Positions 14,789 through 23,675 of a DNA stretch of 32,580 bases are shown piece after piece; the first letter of the stretch is position 1; every line of letters starts with the position of its first letter. The notes below the pieces were generated by a model. It did no database searches and had not been told where the DNA came from. It saw only the letters and a list, made by a program, of their open reading frames with translations. Source of the DNA: Bifidobacterium breve (GTDB taxonomy: Bacteria; Cyanobacteriota; Cyanobacteriia; PCC-6307; Cyanobiaceae); the NCBI GenBank assembly GCA_943325005.2, contig CALPNT020000011.1:1-32580 (forward strand), given 5' to 3'. Position numbers and translations under genes: made by a program.

Positions 14789-16183
14789 TCAGGACAGCTC
14801 CTGATCCGCTACGGCCACCTGGGGCGTGATCGGAAGCAGAGCAGTTTCCAACCGGGAGGTCTTGGGCCGCGAGGAGAGCGGCAACAGCTCCTGCACCATG
14901 GCCGCCAGGGCGGCGACGGCGCCGGGCCGCCCCCGCAAGCTGCGTAGATCGTTGCGCATGCCTGCCAGCCGCTCTGGATGGGCCAGCCAATCCGCGGCCT
15001 CGGCCGCAATCGTCGCTGGCTGAATCGCCCCCACCCGCTCGGGCACCACGGCCCTGCCCGCCGAGATGTTGGGCCAGGCCAGATAGCCCCGATGCCGCAT
15101 CCGCCAGGCGGTGAGAGCCACCCCCAGCAGACGGCGCAACAGGGGTAGGCGGGCCAGCAGCCCCAGCCAGCCATCCCAGGCCTGCATCACGTGCAGATGC
15201 TGGGTGGGCACCAGCACGATCATCGGCAGCCCCAGGGCGCCGAGCTCGGCGGTGTTGGCCCCCACGGTGGTGAGCGCCAGACGGCACTGGCTCAGGGCTC
15301 CGTGGGCCGGATGCTCCTGGTGTAAGTGAATCTCCGTGCCGGCGGCGGTCAGCAACAGCTCGCCGCTGCGGCTGGGCACGCCGGCGGTGTAGTGGCCAGC
15401 CACCGGGTTAGCAGGCCCCGCATAGGCGAGCAACTCCGCCACCGAGGTGGTAGGCGCCACCGGCAGCAGAAAGCGGCAGCCGGGACGCAAAGCCGCCAGG
15501 CGGTCGGCCGTCTCCAGCAGGAACGGCACGCCCACCTGCAGCTTGGCCCGCTTCGATCCAGGCAGCAGGGCCACCCATTCGCCGGCGGGCAAAGGGGCGG
15601 CCTGGCGCGCCGACTCGGAGAGATCGGCCATCAGATCGCCCACTTCCTGGGATCGCCGCCGCCAGCGCTTACCCAGCCGGGCCGCCGCCACCGGTCCCAT
15701 CACCGCGATGCGATCGTTCCAGCGGGGCCAGCGCGCCACCCACTCGGCATAGGTGAGGTGGCGATAGCCCAGCCGCGCCGAGAGCAGCACGCTCCAGAAC
15801 TGATCGCCGCCGAGGAACACCACCACCCCCTGTCGGGGCCAAGGGCCATGGCGGGCGGGGCGCAGCAGCATCCACCAGAAGCGCGCCGCCGGCAGCACCT
15901 GTTCAAACAGATCCCAGCGCCGGGCCACCCGATCCTCCTGACCGGTGGCATTCGGACAGGGCACCAGCACCAGCCGCAACGTGACCGGCGCCTGCGGCTG
16001 GCGCGGTCGCAGAGGCAGCTGGCCGTGGAGCCGCTCAGCCACGGGCCTCACCCAAGTGCTGAGTTCACCGGGTCCGTTGCTGACCAGGACAATCGCCGAC
16101 TCCAGACCAGCCCCCTGAGAGAGCACCTGTGGGGCGACAGGATGGGGGCCCGTGAGCGAGAACTGGCCTGACTCCTGGCCCAC
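14789..16183 (-). CDS. LpxB-related glycosyltransferase-like protein
   Basis: 464 residues. The N-terminal VLVSNGPGELSTWVRPVAERL resembles the nucleotide-sugar-transferase loop of lipid-A-disaccharide synthase relatives. The C-terminal half has EWVALLPGSKRAKLQVGVPFLLE, then ALTTVGANTAELGALGLPMIVLVPTQHLHVMQ, the usual donor-binding glycine/threonine-rich segment of GT-B enzymes. It is a cyanobacterial LpxB-related family member; whether it makes lipid A is doubtful, since picocyanobacterial LPS is simplified. The start is GTG at 16183, and a GTG about 19 codons further in is possible. It lies 17 bases after tRNA-Leu on the same strand. Confidence 0.75.
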   Translation of the reverse strand: MGQESGQFSLTGPHPVAPQVLSQGAGLESAIVLVSNGPGELSTWVRPVAERLHGQLPLRPRQPQAPVTLRLVLVPCPNATGQEDRVARRWDLFEQVLPAARFWWMLLRPARHGPWPRQGVVVFLGGDQFWSVLLSARLGYRHLTYAEWVARWPRWNDRIAVMGPVAAARLGKRWRRRSQEVGDLMADLSESARQAAPLPAGEWVALLPGSKRAKLQVGVPFLLETADRLAALRPGCRFLLPVAPTTSVAELLAYAGPANPVAGHYTAGVPSRSGELLLTAAGTEIHLHQEHPAHGALSQCRLALTTVGANTAELGALGLPMIVLVPTQHLHVMQAWDGWLGLLARLPLLRRLLGVALTAWRMRHRGYLAWPNISAGRAVVPERVGAIQPATIAAEAADWLAHPERLAGMRNDLRSLRGRPGAVAALAAMVQELLPLSSRPKTSRLETALLPITPQVAVADQELS

Positions 16184-16200
16184 TTGGGGGAAAATAAGAA

Positions 16201-16282
16201 TGCGGATGGCGAGACTTGAACTCGCAAGGCCGAAGCCACACGCCCCTCAAACGTGCGTGTCTACCAATTCCACCACATCCGC
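16201..16282 (-). tRNA. trnL-GAG: tRNA-Leu (anticodon GAG)
   Basis: 82 bases with acceptor stem GCGGATG/CATCCGC, D arm GTGGTGGAATTGGTAGACAC, anticodon arm CACGT-TTGAGGG-GCGTG (anticodon GAG, reading CUC/CUU), a long variable arm TGGC-TTCG-GCC typical of leucine tRNAs, and T arm GCGAG-TTCAAGT-CTCGC. The discriminator is A at 16201 and CCA is not encoded. A U-rich trailer (TTCTTATTTT) follows, then the LpxB-related gene 17 bases away. No terminator separates them, so readthrough is likely. Confidence 0.97.
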
Positions 16283-16283
16283 G

Positions 16284-16363
16284 TGGTTACGGCCTGATGC
16301 CGCATGGTTACGGCCTGAGGCCGTGGGGTTACGGCGCAAGCCGCAGGTTCAAGGCCGAGGCCG
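16284..16363. repeat. Tandem hairpin repeat array upstream of tRNA-Leu
   Basis: Four degenerate units of about 20 bases stand in tandem: TGGTTACGGCCTGATGCCGCA (16284-16304, 21 bases), a near copy with the loop CTGAG (16305-16325), GGGTTACGGCGCAAGCCGCA (16326-16345) and a shorter GGTTCAAGGCCGAGGCCG (16346-16363). Each unit carries a small inverted repeat, CGGC-loop-GCCG in the first three. The array abuts the 5' end of the tRNA. Confidence 0.85.
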
Positions 16364-16463
16364 TTCGCCTCCAGCAATATACCCATCGCCCGCTCACGGC
16401 CAGCCCGGCAGGCTCAGCGCCAGCCGCTCCCACGGCCTGATCCCGCTCCGCCCTGCAGCCTCT

Positions 16464-16501
16464 GTCGCGGCGGTTCGCCCTTGATGGCGGACCGCCGCGA
16501 C
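16464..16501. other. Long intergenic stem-loop (16 bp, 6-nt loop)
   Basis: GTCGCGGCGGTTCGCC (16464-16479) pairs with GGCGGACCGCCGCGAC (16486-16501) through 16 base pairs with one G-T wobble and a six-base loop CTTGAT. No T-run follows on either strand. It lies between divergent tRNA-Leu and accC. The rest of 16283-16695 holds the repeat array and a candidate accC promoter; I see no gene there. Confidence 0.85.
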
Positions 16502-16647
16502 CACAGCCTCCCGGCACCGAAGGGCCCTGGCCTGGCGTTCTCGACACCAGGCTGGGGTTGCCGCCAAACCGGATCACCAGCTGGATCGATCTGCTGCCGC
16601 GCCTGGTCTTGCGCTGCCCTGGCGGCTGGAGAAGCGCGAGTGAGCGC

Positions 16648-16656
16648 TGATACAGT
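16648..16656 (+). promoter_or_regulatory. Candidate extended -10 promoter of accC
   Basis: TGATACAGT fits an extended -10 (TGn followed by TACAGT) about 40 bases before the accC ATG. No convincing -35 is seen, which extended -10 promoters can tolerate. Confidence 0.4.
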
Positions 16657-16695
16657 CCCTCACCGGCCCGCCCCGGTCCCCGCCGCCCCGCCCGG

Positions 16696-18051
<1,356 letters not shown>

Positions 18052-18381
18052 TCAGGCCAGGGCCTGGGAGCGCAGCAACACCTGGGTGAGCAGGCCCTGC
18101 TGGCCCACCAGCAGCTCCCGCAGCAGGCTGATCAGACCCACCCAGACCACGGGCGTCACGTCCACCCCACCGATCGGCTGAATCAGGCGACGGGTGACGG
18201 CCAGTAGCGGCTCGGTCGGGGCACCCACCAACCACATCACCCCCTGGCTGAGATCGACGCGGGGATACCAGGTGAGCACAATGCGGAACAGGAACAGCAG
18301 GGTCCAGACGGCCAGTCCCAGAGCCAGGGCGAGATGCAGACCTGGCAGCAGGGCCAGCAGCAGGGGGGCCGATGCCGTCAC
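18052..18381 (-). CDS. YggT family membrane protein (Ycf19-like)
   Basis: 109 residues with two YggT-type hydrophobic segments: LHLALALGLAVWTLLFLFRIVLTWYPRVD and, after the loop GAPTEPLLAVTRRLIQPIGGVDVTPVVW, VGLISLLRELLVG. The TEPLL...R..IPP-like pattern (here TEPLLAVTRRLIQPIGGVD) is the family hallmark. YggT/Ycf19 proteins are thylakoid or plasma-membrane proteins linked to membrane organisation and osmotic tolerance. It converges with accC with no intergenic base, and diverges from psbX. Confidence 0.88.
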   Translation of the reverse strand: MTASAPLLLALLPGLHLALALGLAVWTLLFLFRIVLTWYPRVDLSQGVMWLVGAPTEPLLAVTRRLIQPIGGVDVTPVVWVGLISLLRELLVGQQGLLTQVLLRSQALA

Positions 18382-18466
18382 AAAGCTCTAAGCAGATGGA
18401 CCTGAAGCGTAGGAAGTCGAGGTCGCTGCTTAGGATCACGCCAACGCCTTGCCGCCTCGAAGCGCC

Positions 18467-18589
18467 ATGACCCCATCCCTGGCCAACTTTCTCAGCAGTC
18501 TCTTCTGGGGCGCCGTGATCGTGGTCGTGCCCATCAGCATTGCCTTGGTGCTGATCAGCCAGAACGACCAGCTGGACCGACGCCTCTGA
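18467..18589 (+). CDS. psbX: Photosystem II reaction centre protein X
   Basis: A 40-residue protein, too short for many gene finders. The N-terminus [20 protein letters not shown] matches cyanobacterial PsbX, and one membrane helix (about 12-31) ends in the polar tail [10 protein letters not shown]. PsbX is a single-helix subunit near cytochrome b559 of photosystem II and affects quinone turnover. It is followed by ycf66 and lies near accC and yggT, a neighbourhood that recurs in picocyanobacteria. TAGGAT at 18431-18436 may be its -10. Confidence 0.95.
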   Translation: MTPSLANFLSSLFWGAVIVVVPISIALVLISQNDQLDRRL

Positions 18590-18680
18590 ATCCGGCCCCA
18601 GCCCTTGGCCCGGTGCGGCTGGTTCCACACCGCCTGACTGCCTAGAGTGGTTCGACGCATCCGCTGCTGAGGGAACCGCC

Positions 18681-19685
18681 TTGGTCAATGCTTCTCTCAA
18701 TTGGGCCAGCATCGTTGGCATCGTGCTGGCCGTCGGCGGAGCGTTCCTCTACTTCATGAGGAACTTCAAGCCAGCCTTGGCGCGGGACTACGACGTCTTC
18801 TTTGCGGCCGTAGGTCTGCTTTGCGGCGGCATCCTCTTCTTCCAGGGCTGGCGCCTCGATCCGATCTTGCAGTTCGGCCAGTTCCTGCTCGCCGGCACCA
18901 CCGTCTTCTTCGCCTACGAAAGTGTGCGGCTGCGGGGTGTCACCACCGAACAGGCCCGTCGTTCCTCCTTCTTTGAGGACGAGGAAGCCGCCCCCTTCCG
19001 CCCCCGGGGCGGCCTCGGGGGCGGAAGGGACTGGGAGCAAGAGAACGAGCGCTTCGCCGAACCCGAACCGATTCGGCGCCGGATTCCCAACCGCGACGAC
19101 GAACCCGAAGACTTCTACCGCCCCCGTCGTCCCAGCCGGGCCGCCATCCCCGAACGGGCTGCCAGCCGCGGCAGTGCCGACAGCGACGACTGGGATCGGC
19201 CCAGCCGCGAACCGACCGGTGGACGACCCGAACGGGGCAGCGCCAGCCGCGACCCGGAACCCGGCGAGCGTCCCTCGGCCGATGGTCCCGGTCGCTACGC
19301 CACGGCCACAGGCCGCAGCAGCAGCGACTTCGGAGCCCGTCGTCGCGATCGCGATGTCAGTCCGGAATCGCGCCGGGGCAGCCGCCCGGTGGCCAGCAGC
19401 GACAACCTGCCCCGCTCCAGTCGCCGGCCTGGCGAGGCGGCCGATCGGCCGATCGGTCGCTCCTATGGAGCCGGCGAAGCGATGCCCAAGGGCGTGCCCC
19501 AAGGATCACCACTGGGTAATTCCGCCCGGACCACCCCCAAGGCCGGGGTCAGTGATGCCGACTTCTCCCCCCTGGATGGCCAGCCCTCGCGATCCCGACC
19601 GACCCCTGCGAGCTCGGCAGCGAACAGCCCGGCCAGCAAGCCCGGCGGTTCAACGCTCGACAACACCTCCCGCTTCGACGACTGA
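18681..19685 (+). CDS. ycf66: Ycf66 family protein with long disordered tail
   Basis: 334 residues from a TTG start at 18681 (VNASLNWASIVGIVLAVGGA follows). Residues 1-90 are the conserved Ycf66 part with three membrane helices: SIVGIVLAVGGAFLYFMR, DVFFAAVGLLCGGILFFQGW and QFGQFLLAGTTVFFAYESVRLRG. The remaining 240 or so residues are disordered and rich in Arg, Asp, Glu, Ser and Pro (RRRIPNRDDEPEDFYRPRR and similar). Ycf66 also occurs in some chloroplast genomes; its role is unknown but is presumed thylakoid-linked. The TTG is preferred because the conserved region begins directly there and no ATG is nearby. Confidence 0.9.
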   Translation: MVNASLNWASIVGIVLAVGGAFLYFMRNFKPALARDYDVFFAAVGLLCGGILFFQGWRLDPILQFGQFLLAGTTVFFAYESVRLRGVTTEQARRSSFFEDEEAAPFRPRGGLGGGRDWEQENERFAEPEPIRRRIPNRDDEPEDFYRPRRPSRAAIPERAASRGSADSDDWDRPSREPTGGRPERGSASRDPEPGERPSADGPGRYATATGRSSSDFGARRRDRDVSPESRRGSRPVASSDNLPRSSRRPGEAADRPIGRSYGAGEAMPKGVPQGSPLGNSARTTPKAGVSDADFSPLDGQPSRSRPTPASSAANSPASKPGGSTLDNTSRFDD

Positions 19686-19707
19686 GCTCGCCTGCACCCT
19701 GCGCCAG

Positions 19708-20319
19708 GTGACGCCGGCCCGCGGGTGGTTGCATCGACTGGCCAACTTGATGCTCACAGCCGCCCTGGGGATGACCTTGGTGGGATGCGGCAGCTGGAGC
19801 TGGGGCCGTCGCAGCGCCGGTCCCAGCGGCCTGGGGGATGGCCATCGTCAGGATCCAGCCCTGAGTGGCAATGGCCGCGTTCTGGCCAGCATTGTTGAAC
19901 GGGGAGGCCGGGCAACGGTGATCTTGCAGGAGCAACCTTCCGGTCGCCTGCTGCCGCTTGGGCCGCTGCAACGCCAGCAACCGCACCGCTCTCCGTCTCT
20001 GAGTTGGAATGGCCGTTACCTCGCCGTGCTGGTGCAGCAGGGGGGGCGGCGCCTGGCGGTGATCGAAGACCGGGCCACCGGCCGGCTGCAGCGTCTGCCC
20101 CTGCCTGCGGACCTGGAGCCCCAGCGGCTGAGCCTGGCCCCGGATGGTCGCCGACTGGCGATTGAAGTGGTCCGGAGCGGACGTTCGGTGGTACAGATGT
20201 TTGATCTCGGTAGCCTGCTCGAAGCCGACCTGCCCGGTGGCCTACCGGCCACGGGCGGCGGCTGGAGTGGAGCCGGTTCGACCAGGGACGATGAAGCCGC
20301 CTCGCCAGCGCCGCGATGA
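19708..20319 (+). CDS. TolB-like beta-propeller lipoprotein (first of tandem pair)
   Basis: About 203 residues from GTG 19708; an ATG at 19750 gives a shorter signal. Residues 1-27 form a lipoprotein signal with basic n-region (RGWLHRLAN), hydrophobic core and lipobox LVGC. Repeats of PD40/TolB type follow, such as DPALSGNGRVLASIVERGGRATVIL, SPSLSWNGRYLAVLVQQGGRRLAVI and RLSLAPDGRRLAIEVVRSGRSVVQMF: three propeller-like blades, fewer than a whole propeller. A Gly/Ser-rich tail ends the protein. The TGA overlaps the next ATG (ATGA at 20316-20319). Probably tethered to a membrane on the periplasmic side; partner unknown. Confidence 0.75.
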   Translation: MTPARGWLHRLANLMLTAALGMTLVGCGSWSWGRRSAGPSGLGDGHRQDPALSGNGRVLASIVERGGRATVILQEQPSGRLLPLGPLQRQQPHRSPSLSWNGRYLAVLVQQGGRRLAVIEDRATGRLQRLPLPADLEPQRLSLAPDGRRLAIEVVRSGRSVVQMFDLGSLLEADLPGGLPATGGGWSGAGSTRDDEAASPAPR

Positions 20320-20840
20320 GGCAGAAGCAGCGCCATCCGGGGCGAGGGGCTCAACAGCGACGGTTCGCGTTGGTCGGTTGCCTCAGCCTGATCGGCCTCA
20401 GCCTGGGTGGCTGCCTGGGGGAGATGCCGACCCCGATGGGAGGACTGGATCGCCAGCTGGAGCAGGCTGGCAGCAGCCAGGCGCCGGCCCTGGCCGGCCG
20501 TTGGCTCGCCCTGATCGGCGGCCGCGGTGGCCGCGACCAGGTGCTGCTGGTGGATGTGGAGCGGGCCTTGCCGGTGCCACTCCCTGGCCTGAACCGGCCC
20601 GATGCCCAGCCCCTCAGCGTGGCCGTGAGTCGGGACGGCAACCGCCTGGCGGTGGTGCGCCAGCTGGACGGGCGCACCGAACTGGTGCTCTACCGCCGCG
20701 AGCTAATGGGCCTTGAGACCATTGCCATGCAGCCCGCCGGTGTTCCGAGGCGGGTGAGCCTGCGCGCTGACGGCCACGAGCTGGCGGTGGAAGTGAGTCG
20801 TGGTGGCCACTGGCAGATCGACCTGATCGACATCCCCTGA
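20316..20840 (+). CDS. TolB-like beta-propeller lipoprotein (second of tandem pair)
   Basis: 174 residues. A basic N-terminus (RGAQQRRFALVGCLSLIGL) leads to lipobox LGGC near residue 33. Then come three blade-like repeats: APALAGRWLALIGGRGGRDQVLLVDVE, PLSVAVSRDGNRLAVVRQLDGRTELVLY and RVSLRADGHELAVEVSRGGHWQIDLIDIP. The same repeat grammar as the preceding gene and the four-base overlap point to duplication and joint expression. Each protein alone has only about three blades, so the pair might assemble into one propeller; this is inference. Confidence 0.75.
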   Translation: MRQKQRHPGRGAQQRRFALVGCLSLIGLSLGGCLGEMPTPMGGLDRQLEQAGSSQAPALAGRWLALIGGRGGRDQVLLVDVERALPVPLPGLNRPDAQPLSVAVSRDGNRLAVVRQLDGRTELVLYRRELMGLETIAMQPAGVPRRVSLRADGHELAVEVSRGGHWQIDLIDIP

Positions 20841-20874
20841 AGTGAACCGGCCGGCGCCTGCCGCGAGGAGCCGA

Positions 20875-21138
20875 TTAAGGCACCAGGCCAGCCCAATGCA
20901 GAAAGGTGTCCGCCGTCAGGCTCTCAATCAGCAGCACCGCGGCGAAACCCAGCATGGCGAAACGACCGTTAACCCTCTCGGCGTAGGCACTCCAGCCGAA
21001 GGCCGGCACGTCATTGGTGGTGGCACTGGTGGCCCTTGCGGGCGACTGACGTTGCCCTGGGCCCGGACGCTCTGCTTCAGCTGGACCCTCACCCTCAGGG
21101 GCGACTGGGGAGCCGGTGGGGACCGTGGACTCGCTCAT
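20875..21138 (-). CDS. hli: High-light-inducible protein (Hli/Scp, CAB-like)
   Basis: 87 residues. The single-helix Hli core is AERVNGRFAMLGFAAVLLIESLTADTFLHWAGL, with the ERxNGRxAMxGF chlorophyll-binding signature of light-harvesting-like proteins. The first 45 or so residues are an unusually long Pro/Gly/Glu/Ala-rich extension for an Hli. Hli proteins bind chlorophyll and carotenoid and protect nascent photosystems under stress. The gene begins 4 bases after the ABC transporter stop on the same strand, so it is probably expressed as the tail of that operon. It converges with the second TolB-like gene. Confidence 0.93.
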   Translation of the reverse strand: MSESTVPTGSPVAPEGEGPAEAERPGPGQRQSPARATSATTNDVPAFGWSAYAERVNGRFAMLGFAAVLLIESLTADTFLHWAGLVP

Positions 21139-21142
21139 GGAT

Positions 21143-23155
21143 TCAGGCCTGTTGGCCAAAGATATAGCTGGCGGCCGGTAGCAGCCGCCAGGCACCGCTG
21201 CCATCCAGCTCAAGCACGGTGTCGTGATACTCCTTGAGCGTGGGGCGGTGACCGACGCTGACGAAGGCCATCTCCCGCTGCACCAACAGCTCATAGAGCC
21301 GCTTCTCGGTGTTGACATCCAGGGCACTGGTGGCTTCATCGAGCACCACAAACCGCGGCGAGTTGAGCAGCAGCCGCGCAAACGCCAGCCGTTGCTGCTC
21401 CCCCAGCGAGAGCAGCCGCGGCCAGTCCTGCTTGATATCGAGGTCGGGATAGCGGTGCACCAGATCGGGCAGCCGCACCTCCTCCAGCACGTGGCGCAAC
21501 TGACCATCACTGAAGCGTTCGGTGCTCTGGGGATAGCAGAGCTGCTCACGCAGGCTGCCCAGCAGCATGTAGGGCTTCTGCGGAATGAACATCAGCTCGC
21601 CCACAGGCGGCCGGTGCACCCGGCCGGCAGCGGCAGGCCAGAGGCCACTCACTAGACGCAGGAAGGAGGTCTTACCACAGCCGGAAGGCCCGACCACCAG
21701 CAGGCGCTGACCGGGGCCCACCTGCAGACTGAGGTCGTGGACCAGCAGCCGGCTGCTGCGCGGCGGCACCAGATCCACATGGCTGACCAGGATTGAATCC
21801 GGCGATTCGGCAGCGGATTCACCCGCTGAGGTCGCCCAATCCTGGTCAGCTGCCGACTGGGCGGCAATCTCACCACTGATCGACTCCACCTTGCCCTGGA
21901 AGCCCTCCAGACGGCTGATCGAGGCCGAAAACGCGGCGAGGCGATCGATGTTGTTGACGATATAACTCACGGAGAACAGCACCTGGGAGAAGGCGATGCT
22001 GGCTTGACCAAACACACCGAAATCAACCTGTTTGGCGAAGTAAATGGGTGCGATCACTAGCCAAGGCAGAAAGCGTGAGAAATAATCATAGGAGCGCTGG
22101 ATCACACTGATCAAGGCTTCCCAGATGATCAGTTTGTTGTAGTTCTGGATGACGCCACCCAGGCGGCGCGATCCTTCTTTCTGTTCCTGCTGCTCACCGC
22201 GGTAGAAGGCGATTGACTCGGCATTGTCGCGGATGTGAACCAATCCATAACGGAAATCGGCCTCCAGCTTCAGCTGCTGGTAGTTGAGGTTCACCAACTT
22301 ACGACTGGCAAACACGATTAAAGCCGTGCCACCCACCGAATAGGCCAACAGCCACAGGGCCAGCGTATCGTTGATACTCCAGAGGACGATAATGAAACTG
22401 AAGAATGTCAGCAAGGCTGAAATAATCTCCACAGTCACACTCAGACTTGTCGCCGTGAAGCTGGCCGCATCCTGAGAGATCCGCTGGTCTGGATTGTCAA
22501 TTTCCTCAACACTTTCGTCATTAGGATTGAGAACGTAATAGGCACGATTGGTTAGATAACGACCCAGCATTCTCTCGCTCAACCACTCGCGCCACATCAG
22601 CCCCAGTTTGGGGATCAGGTAACTCTGCAGAGCCCGGATCGGCAAAGCCAACATCAGGCAGAAGGCATAGATCGCCACAATCTTCCAGAACTCCTCGGCC
22701 TTATAGGCCACCAGGGCGTTCTCAATGTTGCGGGCGACAAAGCTGATGCCCACATTGATGCCGTTGATCACCAGGATCAGCAGCGTGATCACCCCCAGCA
22801 GCAACCAGGGCAGCCAGCGTCCTTGGCGCAGCTTGGCCCGTGCGGCCCCAAAACAGAGCAGGCCGGCACCGAACAGCACCATCACCACCTTGCCGTAGGG
22901 CCCCGCCCAGATCGACGCCACCTGCTGGGGCAGCCCCGGCAGGAAGCGGGCCTGCAATTCCGGAATCCAGGCGCCGCTGGCCGCCATCACCGCCGTCAAC
23001 AGCAGCAGGGTGAAGCCCACCACCACCGCGATCAGAGCCACCACCAGCAACAGAAACTGGCCGGAGCTGGCGCCGTTATCCAACGGCAGAAAATAGGGCT
23101 GGGCCAGGCGCTGCAGCTTGCCCAGCTGGTCGCGGAAAGCCTTGAAGGGGGTCAT
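21143..23155 (-). CDS. ABC transporter, fused permease-ATPase, SbmA/BacA/ABCD-like
   Basis: 670 residues from ATG 23155. The membrane domain covers about 30-440, with six or so helices and extended loops (RNIENALVAYKAEEFWKIVAIYAFCLML, YYVLNPNDESVEEIDNPDQRISQDAASFT). That EEIDNPDQRI-type segment marks the SbmA/BacA/peroxisomal ABCD family rather than ordinary MsbA-type exporters. The nucleotide-binding domain has Walker A GPSGCGKT (about 488-495), signature LSLGEQQRLAFARLLL and Walker B FVVLDEATSALD. Family members move peptides, fatty acyl-CoA or cobalamin; the substrate here is unknown. The region coding the membrane domain (about 21950-22600) is visibly more A/T-rich than neighbours. Upstream is the HIT gene, downstream hli. 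Confidence 0.88.
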   Translation of the reverse strand: MTPFKAFRDQLGKLQRLAQPYFLPLDNGASSGQFLLLVVALIAVVVGFTLLLLTAVMAASGAWIPELQARFLPGLPQQVASIWAGPYGKVVMVLFGAGLLCFGAARAKLRQGRWLPWLLLGVITLLILVINGINVGISFVARNIENALVAYKAEEFWKIVAIYAFCLMLALPIRALQSYLIPKLGLMWREWLSERMLGRYLTNRAYYVLNPNDESVEEIDNPDQRISQDAASFTATSLSVTVEIISALLTFFSFIIVLWSINDTLALWLLAYSVGGTALIVFASRKLVNLNYQQLKLEADFRYGLVHIRDNAESIAFYRGEQQEQKEGSRRLGGVIQNYNKLIIWEALISVIQRSYDYFSRFLPWLVIAPIYFAKQVDFGVFGQASIAFSQVLFSVSYIVNNIDRLAAFSASISRLEGFQGKVESISGEIAAQSAADQDWATSAGESAAESPDSILVSHVDLVPPRSSRLLVHDLSLQVGPGQRLLVVGPSGCGKTSFLRLVSGLWPAAAGRVHRPPVGELMFIPQKPYMLLGSLREQLCYPQSTERFSDGQLRHVLEEVRLPDLVHRYPDLDIKQDWPRLLSLGEQQRLAFARLLLNSPRFVVLDEATSALDVNTEKRLYELLVQREMAFVSVGHRPTLKEYHDTVLELDGSGAWRLLPAASYIFGQQA

Positions 23156-23261
23156 GGAGCCTGGCGGATCAAGGCATTGTCGCCGCTCGCCCCGCCCGGT
23201 TGCGGTAGCGACCGGCCCAGGCGGTGGACACGGGACAGGCGATGGCGGCACCCGGGGTTGT

Positions 23262-23603
23262 TTAACCCGGCGGCCAGGCCAGCGGCCTGCCGCCGATCAC
23301 ATGCACATGCAGATGAAACACCGTCTGGCCCGCCTCGGCCCCGCTGTTGATCACGGTGCGCCAGCTGCTGAGTCCCTCCTGCTGGGCCACCTTGGCAGCC
23401 ACCAGCAGCAGATGGCCTAGCAGCGCCTGGTGCTCTGGCGTCGCCTCGGCGAGCTGGGTGATCGCTTCCCGTGGAATCACCAGCACATGCACCGGCGCCT
23501 GGGGCGTCACATCGCGGAAGGCCAGGCAGAGATCATCGCTGTAGACCGCGTCACAGGGAATCTCGCCCCGCAGGATGCGGCCGAAGATCGTGTCACTGGA
23601 CAT
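23262..23603 (-). CDS. HIT family protein (Hint-like)
   Basis: 113 residues, normal length for a bacterial Hint protein. It begins DTIFGRILRGEIPCDAVYSDD and ends with the histidine triad F-H97-L-H99-V-H101-VIGGRPL, H99 being the expected nucleophile. Hint proteins hydrolyse nucleoside phosphoramidates and aminoacyl-adenylates; the physiological substrate is not fixed. The ATG at 23603 fits the family N-terminus, and the open frame upstream is not conserved in style. It leads the HIT-ABC-hli run and diverges from comM. Confidence 0.93.
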   Translation of the reverse strand: MSSDTIFGRILRGEIPCDAVYSDDLCLAFRDVTPQAPVHVLVIPREAITQLAEATPEHQALLGHLLLVAAKVAQQEGLSSWRTVINSGAEAGQTVFHLHVHVIGGRPLAWPPG

Positions 23604-23675
23604 GGCCTGACTGACGCCCTTGGGGCGGCGAATGGGACAGGGGGTGGCACTGGTGTGCAGTGATCCCTTGAGCTG

